64,000 bases of DNA from Lactobacillus sp. Sy-1 (GTDB lineage: Bacteria > Bacillota > Bacilli > Lactobacillales > Lactobacillaceae), in assembly GCF_019303535.1 (NCBI RefSeq), contig NZ_JACCIU010000001.1, forward strand, positions 124,001 to 188,000. Reading direction: 5' to 3'. A program made the translations under genes and the position numbers. The notes under the pieces were generated by a model that ran no database searches, was not told the origin of the DNA, and saw only the letters and a list, made by a program, of their open reading frames with translations. Below, one piece after another: positions 17,691 through 26,116 of this stretch (the stretch's first letter is position 1; each line of letters starts with the position of its first letter).

Positions 17691-18135
17691 CTAGTTTTTT
17701 ATCAACTGGGACCACTTTATATACAGTATCATTATTATCATCTAAGTAACCATAGAGATAGCTTGTCTTCTCTTTATCAAAGTAGCCCAAGTTAATCATT
17801 GTGTGCCCGTTAGTATTTTTAACCCCATAAACGGTATGGTCCAAAAAACGGTGAATATTACGCATCGTTTCCTGCTTATTATCAGTATGTTCAACAGCTG
17901 CCTTTAACGTGTATCCCTGGTCAAGATACGACTTAATCAGTCCAATTCTAACTAGGTTGATAAAGTCATAAACACGGGAACTACTTTCGTCATGGCGACT
18001 GGACTTGATAAACCCCTTTTGATCCCAATAACGTAATTGACGTGGCGAAACATTACAAATTTTACTCACTTCACCAATTCTAAATATTAGCTTATGGATA
18101 TCAATGGGACTGAAAAATTTATGATTCCCACTCAT
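17686..18135 (-). CDS. MerR family transcriptional regulator
   Basis: The 149-residue protein has a winged-helix MerR DNA-binding domain: IFRIGEVSKICNVSPRQLRYWDQKGFIKSS at about residues 17-46, then SRVYDFINLVRIGLIKSYLDQGYTLKAAVEH. The C-terminal part (about 85-149) is short, has no cysteines and resembles no effector domain I can name, so a metal sensor is unlikely. The start is the third in-frame ATG (MSGNHKF), nine bases after GGAG. It is divergent from the NlpC/P60 gene, with the shared upstream region also holding a WalR-like box. Its target is unknown. Confidence 0.85.
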   Translation of the reverse strand: MSGNHKFFSPIDIHKLIFRIGEVSKICNVSPRQLRYWDQKGFIKSSRHDESSSRVYDFINLVRIGLIKSYLDQGYTLKAAVEHTDNKQETMRNIHRFLDHTVYGVKNTNGHTMINLGYFDKEKTSYLYGYLDDNNDTVYKVVPVDKKLD

Positions 18136-18261
18136 ACGCATTCTCTCCATTCAAATATATATAACAATACTTTATCATACTCTGGTTAAAATAGAACCAC
18201 ATTTATAATTACCACTTAAATTACAAGCCTGTTATATGATTTAACCGACTTGAAACGACCG

Positions 18262-18278
18262 TGTTATATTTCTGTAAC
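18262..18278 (+). promoter_or_regulatory. Candidate WalR box upstream of the NlpC/P60 gene
   Basis: TGTTAT, ATTTC, TGTAAC fits the WalR consensus TGTWAH-N5-TGTWAH with no mismatch. It is 100 bases upstream of a secreted peptidoglycan hydrolase, the kind of gene WalRK controls. A second TGTTAT lies near 18231. Confidence 0.62.
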
Positions 18279-18377
18279 ATAAAATTGGTACTCTTATAAC
18301 TGTTGATTTGAGAAATTAAAAAATAAATAAAACAATAATAATAAAAAAACAAGATATCGAAAGGAATTTAACCAATC

Positions 18378-18848
18378 ATGAATAATCGTTTGAAGAAAGT
18401 ATTCGTTAGCATCGCAACTACATTTACCCTATTTACAGCAGGAGCTTCACTAACTAACATTAAGCCTGCCCATGCTGCCACTAGTGACGAAGCTTCATCA
18501 TTAATTGACGAAGCTGACACTCACATGAATGCTAGATACGTTTGGGGTGCTAATGGTCCTTCATCATTTGATTGTTCAGGATTTACTAAGTACGTTTACA
18601 AGCAAGCTTTAGGGGTTAACTTACAAAGAACCGCTCAAGCACAATATAATTCTAACAAAAAAGTTTCAGTTTCAAGCCTTAAGAAGGGCGACTTAGTGTT
18701 CTTTGGTTCCAGTTCTAGAAGTATTACCCATGTCGGTATGTACATTGGTAGTGGTAAGATGATTGACGCCCAAAATCGTGGTGTGATCAAAGAAAGCATC
18801 TACTCATCATGGTGGAACCTTGTTGGTGCCGCACGGGTTGGTGACTAA
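18378..18848 (+). CDS. Secreted NlpC/P60 (C40) peptidoglycan endopeptidase
   Basis: The 156-residue precursor has a signal peptide with Lys-rich start and AHA-A cleavage site near residue 33, then an NlpC/P60 domain. The catalytic Cys66 is in FDCSGFTKYVY and the His118 in THVGMYIGSG, the normal C40 dyad. It should cut stem peptides between D-gamma-Glu and the diamino acid in the cell wall. There is no LysM or SH3 wall-binding module, so it is a minimal version. AAAGGAA precedes the ATG, and a WalR-like box lies 100 bases upstream. Confidence 0.93.
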   Translation: MNNRLKKVFVSIATTFTLFTAGASLTNIKPAHAATSDEASSLIDEADTHMNARYVWGANGPSSFDCSGFTKYVYKQALGVNLQRTAQAQYNSNKKVSVSSLKKGDLVFFGSSSRSITHVGMYIGSGKMIDAQNRGVIKESIYSSWWNLVGAARVGD

Positions 18849-18885
18849 TTATAACTTATCTATAGTTATTACTATGATAGATACA

Positions 18886-18928
18886 TAAAATGGCGTAACG
18901 ATTATTTATCAATCGTTACGCCATTTTT
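18886..18928. terminator. Terminator between NlpC/P60 and histidine phosphatase genes
   Basis: AAAATGGCGTAACGATT pairs with AATCGTTACGCCATTTT with a short loop and flanking A and T runs. It serves the two convergent genes. Confidence 0.92.
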
Positions 18929-18932
18929 ATTT

Positions 18933-19586
18933 TTATTGAACATTATAAGCGGTAATCTCTGCATTATCATCATCAATGGTTAGTTTCGTAATACTGCCAT
19001 TCGCTGGCCGTTCGGTAACGTCATATTTACCACGTCCAAATCGTTCTACGATGCTTAGAACGGTATTCCCATGACTAATCATTAAAACGTTATCACCATC
19101 TTTAATCCTACTATTTCCCTTGATTAGGTCTAAGCCTTGATCAAGACGCTTCCAATACTCTTCATTATTTTCAGCCTGGTGGAATGGATCGGCTTCCTTA
19201 AGGTAGTCCTTGGCGGTTCCGATTGAGTCACTTTCGACGATGTCCTTAAAGGTTGGCTTGCCATGCGGCGCCCCAGCCAGATACCAGGCTTGATTCATGT
19301 CCGTTCCCTCAAAGTAGCCGTAAAATTCCTCGCGAAAAAAAGGTGAAACGGTAAGTTTAGGGTCTGAAACCTGATTAGCGGATAGAATGATGCTAGCCGT
19401 TTGCTCAGCCCGAGTGGTATCACTACAGTATGCAGCCTTAAACTTAACATTCGATAACTTTTCAGCGGTCTGCTTAGCACCGTCAATTCCCTTTTGAGTT
19501 AACGGTGAATTACTCCACCCCTGAAGCTTATTATAAATATTGTAGTAGGTCTGCCCATGCCGGACAATATACACAGTAAAAGCCAT
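18933..19586 (-). CDS. Histidine phosphatase family protein (phosphoglycerate mutase-like)
   Basis: The 217-residue protein begins with the RHGQT motif (residues 8-12), whose His is phosphorylated. It also shows the family pattern NKLQGWSNSPLTQKG, CSDTTRAEQTASII and the second catalytic His in MISHGNT near residue 170. Members dephosphorylate sugar phosphates, nucleotides or act as mutases. The insertion FEGTDMNQAWYLAG differs from glycolytic GpmA, so a phosphatase is more likely. It follows the ATP-cone-like gene by 36 bases on the same strand, forming a probable two-gene unit. Confidence 0.88.
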   Translation of the reverse strand: MAFTVYIVRHGQTYYNIYNKLQGWSNSPLTQKGIDGAKQTAEKLSNVKFKAAYCSDTTRAEQTASIILSANQVSDPKLTVSPFFREEFYGYFEGTDMNQAWYLAGAPHGKPTFKDIVESDSIGTAKDYLKEADPFHQAENNEEYWKRLDQGLDLIKGNSRIKDGDNVLMISHGNTVLSIVERFGRGKYDVTERPANGSITKLTIDDDNAEITAYNVQ

Positions 19587-19622
19587 TTTCTCATCTCCCC
19601 ATGAATTATAACAACCACTTAA

Positions 19623-19907
19623 TTATAATTCATGAGCAAGTTTCTTTCGATAATATTGATTTGCAACCTTGGAGTATCTAAGCTGTCGAAGGGTTCGATA
19701 AACGATACATTTTAAGTCGAATTGCTTAATTTCAGTGTAAGATAGTAATTGAGCAAAAATCAGCATTTCGGAACGTCTAATCACTTCAGGGTTATCGGTG
19801 AATTCACTTAACGTAGTCCGTAATTGTTCGGGATGAAATTCAATTACAGTGCCATCGTTTTGAACCACTTTTAGCTTAGCATTAGTAATTGATTTAGCTA
19901 AATCCAC
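19623..19907 (-). CDS. Stand-alone ATP-cone-like small protein (94 aa)
   Basis: The sequence KVVQNDGTVIEFHPEQLRTT followed by helices and ending SKVANQYYRKK resembles the ATP-cone fold. That fold senses ATP/dATP in NrdR and in ribonucleotide reductase, where KRDG...F...K.L and a final V..V(Y/F)R pattern recur. Here it makes up nearly the whole protein, with no zinc ribbon as in NrdR and no reductase. The match is by eye and approximate, so the assignment is tentative. It starts at GTG seven bases after GGAGG. It is followed by a histidine phosphatase gene and is divergent from LTA synthase. Confidence 0.55.
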   Translation of the reverse strand: MDLAKSITNAKLKVVQNDGTVIEFHPEQLRTTLSEFTDNPEVIRRSEMLIFAQLLSYTEIKQFDLKCIVYRTLRQLRYSKVANQYYRKKLAHEL

Positions 19908-20088
19908 AAATAACCCTCCTTTTTATCAATTCGTTTCTATATATAGGATAATCTCTTCTTATTATAACAATATCTTGTGTCTTACGCACTGATTAGATTA
20001 ATTTTTTTAATATTTCGTAAGCAAATCATGCTATTTAGCAAATATTTTGATAATATTAAATAAGTTATAAGCAAAAGGAGACTTCGTC

Positions 20089-22224
20089 TTGTCACTTCTC
20101 AAAAATTTAATTTCTAAAGTTAATACCAGAATGGGCCTTTTTTGGCTCCTTGTTACTTTATTCTGGATTAAAACCCTCGTTGCATACTTTGCAGACTTTC
20201 AACTCGGAATCACTGGTGGCTTTGAGATGTTCATTGCATTGCTCAATCCACTGGCTACTACCGTGCTAATTTTCGGAATTGCACTATACTTTAAACGTTC
20301 TCGGATTTTTTACCCGTTAATTATTATTCTAGATATTTTAAACACCCTGTTATTGTACTTAAATGTAATCTATTTTCGTGAGTTTACCGATTTTATGACA
20401 ATTAGTACAATGACTGGTTATTCTAAGGTTAATCAAGGGCTTAGTGGCAGTTCCCTAGCCCTTACTAATGGTCACGATTTTATCTATTGGATTGATATCG
20501 TCATGGTGGTAATTCTAATCGCAATTCGGGTCATCAAGATTGATAATCGCCCCCTTCGTCCACGGGTTGGGTTTACAATCACTTCAGTGGGGGTATTACT
20601 ATTCGCCTTTAACTTAACATTGGGTGAAATGGATCGGCCCCAGTTAATTACCAGGACCTTTGATCGAACTTACATTGTTAAATACTTAGGAATCGATGCT
20701 TTTACGGGCTACGATGCTGCTAAGTCCCAACACACTAAAGACTTACGGGCCATGGCTACTAAGTCGGAATTAAAAACGGTCCTCAAGTTTACCCGTAACC
20801 ATTATGCACCTGCTAACCCTAAAATTAAGGGGATTGGGAAGGGCCGTAATGTAATCGTTATTCATCTAGAAAGTTTTCAACAATTCCTAATTGATAAGAA
20901 AATAAATGGTAAAGAAGTGACTCCATTTTTAAATAAAATTTACCATAGTAAGTCTACCTTTTCATTTGATAATTTCTTTCATCAGGTGGGGCAAGGAAAG
21001 ACTTCCGATGCTGAAAACATGTTAGAAACTAGTACCTACGGGCTTCCCCAAGGATCACTTTTTGCCCAACTAGGTAGTGATAACACGTTCCAAGCAGCCC
21101 CAGCAATCCTAAAACAAAATGGTAACTACACCAGTGCGGTCTTCCATGGAAACGTTGCTAGTTTCTGGAACCGGAATAACACCTACAAAAACATGGGCTA
21201 TCAATACTTCTTTGATGCTAGTTATTATGACGTTTCTGGTGATAAATCAACCGGTTACGGACTCAAGGATAAGTTATTGTTCAGGGATTCGGTTAAGTAC
21301 CTTCAAAACCTACAACAACCGTTCTATGTAAAATACATTACGGTTACCAACCACTTCCCGTACACCTTGGATTCGGAAGATAACGACGATAACTTCAAGT
21401 CGACTAATACTGGTGACTCAATCGTTGATAACTACTTTAAAACCGCCCATTACCTAGACCAATCAATCAAGGAATTTTACGCATACCTGAAGAAAACCGG
21501 CCTGCTAAAGAAATCCGTTATTATGATCTATGGTGATCACTACGGAATCTCTGATTCTGAGAACCAAAATCTTGCTAAGGTGGTTAGCAAGGACCCATCC
21601 AATTGGGATGACTTCGATAACGCCCAAATGCAGCGGGTTCCGTTCATGTTAAATATTCCTGGAACTAAAAAGGGGTACATTAGCCATAAGTACGGTGGTG
21701 AAATCGACGTTCTGCCTACCCTATTGCATGTCTTAGGGGTTAATTCCAAGCCGTTCGTTCAATTTGGAACCGATTTATTCTCCAGCAAGCACGACCAAGT
21801 CGTTGCATTTAGAAATCGGGACTGGGTTGATCCAGAATACACTTCAATTAGCGGGACCATTTACGATAATAAAACTGGTAAACCTGCAAAACTAAATAAG
21901 GCCCAAATTAAAAAGATTCAAAAGATTAAGGATAAGGTGGCCTTAGAGTTATCACTTTCAGATACATTAAACGAGCAAAACCTCCTGCGGTTCTACAAAC
22001 CAAAGGGATTCAAGACCGTTGATGCTAGTGACTATAACTATGCTAATGGACTGCAAAAAGCACAAAAGATTGAAAAGCTCCTTGGTAAAAAATCAACCAG
22101 TTTATTATCAAAGCGGCATGACAAATCCACTGTTGATCTTTACAAGACCGACGCTCCTGAAGTTGGTCATAAGTCAACCGACTCGAACCGTTTAAAGGTT
22201 ACCAACCCGGACGCAAATAAATAA
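20089..22224 (+). CDS. ltaS: Lipoteichoic acid synthase family protein
   Basis: The 711-residue protein has about five N-terminal membrane helices (residues 15-190) and a large extracellular sulfatase-fold domain. The catalytic Thr305 lies in GQGKTSDAENM. Metal and substrate residues are in VIHLESFQ, FHGNVASFWNR, VTNHFPY and YGDHYGIS. LtaS transfers glycerol phosphate from phosphatidylglycerol to build lipoteichoic acid. A C-terminal basic extension runs beyond the domain. It starts at TTG, eight bases after AAAGGAG. The potassium channel gene begins 14 bases after its stop, so they may be cotranscribed. Confidence 0.92.
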   Translation: MSLLKNLISKVNTRMGLFWLLVTLFWIKTLVAYFADFQLGITGGFEMFIALLNPLATTVLIFGIALYFKRSRIFYPLIIILDILNTLLLYLNVIYFREFTDFMTISTMTGYSKVNQGLSGSSLALTNGHDFIYWIDIVMVVILIAIRVIKIDNRPLRPRVGFTITSVGVLLFAFNLTLGEMDRPQLITRTFDRTYIVKYLGIDAFTGYDAAKSQHTKDLRAMATKSELKTVLKFTRNHYAPANPKIKGIGKGRNVIVIHLESFQQFLIDKKINGKEVTPFLNKIYHSKSTFSFDNFFHQVGQGKTSDAENMLETSTYGLPQGSLFAQLGSDNTFQAAPAILKQNGNYTSAVFHGNVASFWNRNNTYKNMGYQYFFDASYYDVSGDKSTGYGLKDKLLFRDSVKYLQNLQQPFYVKYITVTNHFPYTLDSEDNDDNFKSTNTGDSIVDNYFKTAHYLDQSIKEFYAYLKKTGLLKKSVIMIYGDHYGISDSENQNLAKVVSKDPSNWDDFDNAQMQRVPFMLNIPGTKKGYISHKYGGEIDVLPTLLHVLGVNSKPFVQFGTDLFSSKHDQVVAFRNRDWVDPEYTSISGTIYDNKTGKPAKLNKAQIKKIQKIKDKVALELSLSDTLNEQNLLRFYKPKGFKTVDASDYNYANGLQKAQKIEKLLGKKSTSLLSKRHDKSTVDLYKTDAPEVGHKSTDSNRLKVTNPDANK

Positions 22225-22238
22225 GGAAGTGAATTATC

Positions 22239-23027
22239 ATTACTAAAACTAACAAGCAGAAATGGCAAGTATTCTATAATATCGCCATCGTTATTTTAGC
22301 ACTCGCTTCAATTGTGATGGTAATTCTAGATTATTTGCACATTATCTATCTCTACCGGGGCTGGTTAATGGTTATTTACTATGGTGTTTGGATTACCTTT
22401 ATCCTAGACTACATCATTAACCTCATTTTTAGTCACAATAAACGCCGGTTTCTGATTTCAACCTGTTTAGACCTCGTTTCACTGATTCCTGGCCATCCCG
22501 TTTTTGTATTTTTTCGGATTTATCGGGTGATTCGTATTATAAGGGGCTATCATATTTTCTGGCACCTAGGTTGGGATGGGAAGGTCACTAAAAAAATTCA
22601 CCAGTTCATCTATGATACTGGTTTCATTTACATTTTTTCAGTTAGTATCATCATCTTAATCATTGCCGCCCTAATCTTTTCACACTTCGAACACTACCCA
22701 CTAAAAACCGCAATGTGGTGGGCAATCACTACTGCCACTACCGTTGGGTACGGGGATATTGCTCCCCAGACCGCTGGGGGCCGCCTGGATGCTGCTGTCT
22801 TAATGATTGGTGGGGTCGGCTTCATCGGTTTATTGACGTCTTCAATCACTGACTTCTTCACGAAGAATAATGCGGAGAACGAGGGCACGTCTGATAAATT
22901 AGATCGGTTAATGGAGCAAGTAGAGCTATTAAATAAGGAAGTCCACTCTATGCGCCAGGAATTAGACCAAGCGAAAAAAAACGCTCCAAAGGACCCGAAA
23001 CGACCTAAGAAGCGTAAAAGTAATTAA
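22239..23027 (+). CDS. Voltage-gated-type potassium channel protein
   Basis: This is a 262-residue six-helix cation channel. It has an S4-like Arg-rich segment (FFRIYRVIRIIRGYH, about 91-105), a pore loop with the potassium selectivity filter TTVGYGD (about 167-173), and a C-terminal coiled coil with Lys-rich end. The only ATG/GTG codons lie inside the first membrane helix, so they would break it. The frame is open upstream to a TGA at 22230. AAGGA (22223-22227) is followed by ATT, ATC and ATT codons (22233, 22236, 22239). The start is therefore a non-AUG codon; 22239 is shown, 22236 is equally possible. It lies 14 bases after ltaS. Confidence 0.85.
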   Translation: MTKTNKQKWQVFYNIAIVILALASIVMVILDYLHIIYLYRGWLMVIYYGVWITFILDYIINLIFSHNKRRFLISTCLDLVSLIPGHPVFVFFRIYRVIRIIRGYHIFWHLGWDGKVTKKIHQFIYDTGFIYIFSVSIIILIIAALIFSHFEHYPLKTAMWWAITTATTVGYGDIAPQTAGGRLDAAVLMIGGVGFIGLLTSSITDFFTKNNAENEGTSDKLDRLMEQVELLNKEVHSMRQELDQAKKNAPKDPKRPKKRKSN

Positions 23028-24013
23028 CGTTTAATTGAGGTGCTGTGAATTGGTTCATGGCGGTCTGGGTACAACCGTTTGGCAATCTGGTTAATTGCTA
23101 ACGGAACTTCCCCAAAGCCGGTTGCGATTAACGTGTCCTTTCCTTCGTAGGTGGCACTATCACCAACTGCATAAACTCCCGGAACGCTGGTAGCCATTTC
23201 CGTGTCTACGTTAAACATGTGGTGGGACTCGTCTAAGTCTAGCTCCCAGCCCTTTGAAACTTTATTACTCGAAATAAACCCATAGTTAACTAAAATTTTA
23301 TCCGCTAAGATATCAATTGTATCGTCTGTTGTCCGCATCTTTTTGGCAGTGACTAGCACTTGATCATCCTGAGCGGATATTTTTTTAATTAGGTACGGAG
23401 TCACTAACTTAACGGTGGATTGGTTCAATGTGTCTACCATGTGTTCCATTCCGCGAAACTCACTGCGCCGATGAATCAAGTAAACCTGTTTAGCAACGCT
23501 TTCTAACAACAGGGCGTTATCAACTGCTGAATTCCCCCCACCAGCAACAATTACCGTCTGGCCCTTAAAATCAGCTAAATTTTGAATGCTATAAACAACG
23601 TTTTGCTTCTCAAATTGTTCAATTTCAGGAACCGCTAATTTCCGGGGTTCAAAGGAACCACCCCCGGTTGCGATTAAGACCGTTTTAGAACGGGTCGTGG
23701 ATTGGTTGGTCTTAATCAAAAACGAATCAGCGTCCTTTTCTAATCCCTCAACGGCCTGACCGGCTTTAACGTCAACGGACATGGTCGCCAGTTGATCCGC
23801 TAATTTTTCGACCAGCTGTTTGCCAGTCACCCCAGTAAATCCAGCTACGTCTAAAATCGTCTTTTCCGGATAGATTGCATTCAACTGTCCGCCTAGCTCT
23901 GGCAAGCTTTCAATCAACTGGACCTTTAAATTCCGCAACCCAGCGTAAAATCCAGCAAACATCCCAACCGGTCCGCCACCAATAATTGTAATATCGTAAA
24001 GATTATCTTGCAT
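23024..24013 (-). CDS. Ferredoxin/flavodoxin-NADP+ reductase (thioredoxin reductase-like, type 2)
   Basis: The 329-residue flavoprotein has an FAD site GGGPVGMFAGFYAG (about 10-23), the ELGGQLNAIYPEK segment, an NADPH site VAGGGNSAVDNALLL (about 157-171), and the C-terminal YAVGDSATYEGKDTLIATGFGEVPLA motif. It lacks the CxxC redox pair of thioredoxin reductase, which matches the Bacillus YumC type that passes electrons to ferredoxin or flavodoxin. The start is ATG at MQDNLYD after AAAGGG. It runs convergent to the channel gene and overlaps it by four bases at the stops. Confidence 0.9.
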   Translation of the reverse strand: MQDNLYDITIIGGGPVGMFAGFYAGLRNLKVQLIESLPELGGQLNAIYPEKTILDVAGFTGVTGKQLVEKLADQLATMSVDVKAGQAVEGLEKDADSFLIKTNQSTTRSKTVLIATGGGSFEPRKLAVPEIEQFEKQNVVYSIQNLADFKGQTVIVAGGGNSAVDNALLLESVAKQVYLIHRRSEFRGMEHMVDTLNQSTVKLVTPYLIKKISAQDDQVLVTAKKMRTTDDTIDILADKILVNYGFISSNKVSKGWELDLDESHHMFNVDTEMATSVPGVYAVGDSATYEGKDTLIATGFGEVPLAINQIAKRLYPDRHEPIHSTSIKR

Positions 24014-24110
24014 TTTATTATTACCCTTTTCTTTCATAATGTTTTATAATATCATGTTAATATTATATTAACATAGGTTTGAAACCTAATATAAGTAAAG
24101 GAAGTTTATC

Positions 24111-24905
24111 ATGCGTATTGGCAAAAAACACATTGGGATTTCAATTATCCTTTTTATTGAAGCAATTATTTTCTGTTTTACGGTTAGTTGGCAATTCCGG
24201 GGAAACGTTTTAAACAACGTTTCAGTTAATAAAAGCCGGACCGCAACCGTCTTTATTCCTGGATTTGCTGGGAATGCGGTTTCTACCGATGATTTTATTC
24301 AACAGTATAGTGAACACAACATCGCTAGCCGAACCCTGAAAATTAATATTTCAAAGAACGGGGTGGTTTCCACTGCCGAACAATATAAGAAGGTGGAAAG
24401 TGATAACCCCTTAGTCCAATTAGTATTTAAGGATAATACCCATCCATACAAGGAAAGTAACCAGATGGTTAACGTGATGAAGTACCTGAAGCAAAAGTAT
24501 AATATCACCCATGTAAATCTAATTGGTCATTCATCCGGTGGTAGTATTGCTTATTACTACATGGTTAACCATCCCCACCTAAAGGATGTTCCCAAGGTAT
24601 CTAAGTTCGTGTCCATTGCTAATGACTATCCGACTAACGATCCATACGCAAAGGGTGGTCCCCAAAATCTTCCAAAAGATCTTGAAGTCTTAAATATCGC
24701 TGGGGAAATTTGGAACTTAAAGAGTGACGCCGAAGAAGCTGTTGACATTGTTAAACCAATGGGTGAATTGGTAAAACCACATGTTAAGTCATACCAGTTC
24801 TGGCTTTACCGAAGCAGTCCACTAAGTGCAGAACATTCAATGCTTCATGAAAACCCAGTCATTGATAAACACATTGCCGGATTCCTATTCGGCTTCAAAA
24901 AGTAA
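24111..24905 (+). CDS. Membrane-anchored alpha/beta hydrolase (DUF915-like)
   Basis: This 264-residue protein has one N-terminal hydrophobic anchor (IGISIILFIEAIIFCFTVSW), followed by an alpha/beta hydrolase domain facing outward. The pattern TVFIPGFAGN, then NLIGHSSGGSIAYYY with nucleophile Ser, and EHSMLHENP with the likely catalytic His fit the DUF915 family common in lactobacilli. The natural substrate is unknown; lipase or esterase activity is the usual guess. AAGGAAG precedes the ATG. Confidence 0.85.
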   Translation: MRIGKKHIGISIILFIEAIIFCFTVSWQFRGNVLNNVSVNKSRTATVFIPGFAGNAVSTDDFIQQYSEHNIASRTLKINISKNGVVSTAEQYKKVESDNPLVQLVFKDNTHPYKESNQMVNVMKYLKQKYNITHVNLIGHSSGGSIAYYYMVNHPHLKDVPKVSKFVSIANDYPTNDPYAKGGPQNLPKDLEVLNIAGEIWNLKSDAEEAVDIVKPMGELVKPHVKSYQFWLYRSSPLSAEHSMLHENPVIDKHIAGFLFGFKK

Positions 24906-24906
24906 T

Positions 24907-24948
24907 AAAAATAGTAAACCAAGCTTCCGTTTGGTTTACTATTTTTTT
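24907..24948. terminator. Terminator between alpha/beta hydrolase and PrsW genes
   Basis: AAATAGTAAACCAAG pairs with TTGGTTTACTATTT around a short loop, with A and T runs on either side. It serves convergent genes, and its minus-strand end overlaps the last codons of the PrsW gene. Confidence 0.85.
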
Positions 24949-26009
24949 CTATGCCGAGGTTGATGACGCCGGATAATTTGACCTTGAAGGGTTCTAACCT
25001 CTCTTAATCCAGAATCAATTAAAATAAAAATGACAATCCAACTAACCGCGATTAAGATAAATTTTTGGATGTAAAAATCACTGAACCAACTAATTGGCAA
25101 CTGCCAGTCCCAAAAAGCATGTAGTAAAACTGCAATTAGGTAAAATCCAATAAAGTGAAAATTAGTGATGGCATCCTGAAGCGTAAATTGATGATACCGT
25201 CGCTTGCCAAGAATAACCGCAGCCCCAACAATGGCGGACCAAATGGTGTGCGTACCAATTGCTTGCCAGCTTCTGACAAAGATGGTTGATAATCCGAATT
25301 CATTAGTGTAACCAGAGGTTTCAAAGACCGCGAATCCAGCTCCAATTGCAGCTCCAATCAAAATTCCGTTCAAAATATAATTCAACTTAAACCGGTTAAT
25401 AAAAACCACAATGATAATGGTTTTTGCAGTTTCTTCAATTATCCCCACTAGCAATGCGGACCCTAGTGAAATTCCGTTTCCAGATGGAATCACATCATAT
25501 AGCATCATCGTTACAATCAGTGAAGCCACCCCACCCACTAAAAAGGTAGTATTAACCTGCATTAATGAAATATTGCGGTAAACATTCATTTCATAAAACA
25601 TGATTAGAATTGAAAAGGGAACCACTAGTGATCCCACCACCATCATTCCTGGAATTGCTTTATCACTGCCAAAAACCAGGTACAACATAGTAAGAAGTGC
25701 GAAGCTAACCGTTAGAATTGAAAAGAATCGTGAAAATAGCCACGGTTTAACAGGCGCTGAAGAAACCTTTGCAAGTGACGGCGTTGTTAACTTGGTTCCG
25801 GCAATCATAATCCGATCCGCCTCATCCCTAGAATGCCGGTGAAATACTTGCTGAAACAGCAATGAAAGATGAATTTCAACAAAATCATTACTACGGTGGG
25901 CCTCATGCTTAATATCATTTTTGATTCTAGAATAGTTCCGTTGGACTCCCATTAAGGTGGTTGACATCATTTTTTGGTGAACCAGCGAAATTAGTTTGTT
26001 TTTTACCAC
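24939..26009 (-). CDS. PrsW-family intramembrane metalloprotease
   Basis: The 356-residue membrane protein has about eight helices. Motifs of the PrsW clan appear in order: GIIEETAKTIIIVVF (EExxK), GAAIGAGFAVFETSGY, GTHTIWSAIVGAA and LLHAFWDWQLP with His and Asp in the membrane. Family members cut membrane-bound anti-sigma factors or related substrates, but the target here is unknown. It carries a cytoplasmic N-terminal stretch of about 85 residues (KMMSTTLMGVQRNYSR) not needed for catalysis. It starts at GTG eight bases after AAAGGG. Confidence 0.85.
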   Translation of the reverse strand: MVKNKLISLVHQKMMSTTLMGVQRNYSRIKNDIKHEAHRSNDFVEIHLSLLFQQVFHRHSRDEADRIMIAGTKLTTPSLAKVSSAPVKPWLFSRFFSILTVSFALLTMLYLVFGSDKAIPGMMVVGSLVVPFSILIMFYEMNVYRNISLMQVNTTFLVGGVASLIVTMMLYDVIPSGNGISLGSALLVGIIEETAKTIIIVVFINRFKLNYILNGILIGAAIGAGFAVFETSGYTNEFGLSTIFVRSWQAIGTHTIWSAIVGAAVILGKRRYHQFTLQDAITNFHFIGFYLIAVLLHAFWDWQLPISWFSDFYIQKFILIAVSWIVIFILIDSGLREVRTLQGQIIRRHQPRHRKK

Positions 26010-26116
26010 TTAAATATCCCTTTCATACGATTTTTGTTTGTGTTTAAGTTCGTTTTAAAGTATTATTACATTGGATAGTTAATTTTTATGTTCAAAATTG
26101 ATTTGGGAGAATGATG

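Noticed and set aside
17686-18135. The MerR gene as GlnR, because GlnR boxes occur in this window
   Set aside because: The helix-turn-helix and C-terminus do not match GlnR, and the GlnR boxes lie 28 kb away at amt.
13129-18848. A cell-wall 'island' uniting glucosaminidase, MMPL, NlpC/P60 and MerR genes
   Set aside because: The genes are in separate units with their own terminators and are of the ordinary chromosomal kind, with no mobility genes or composition shift.
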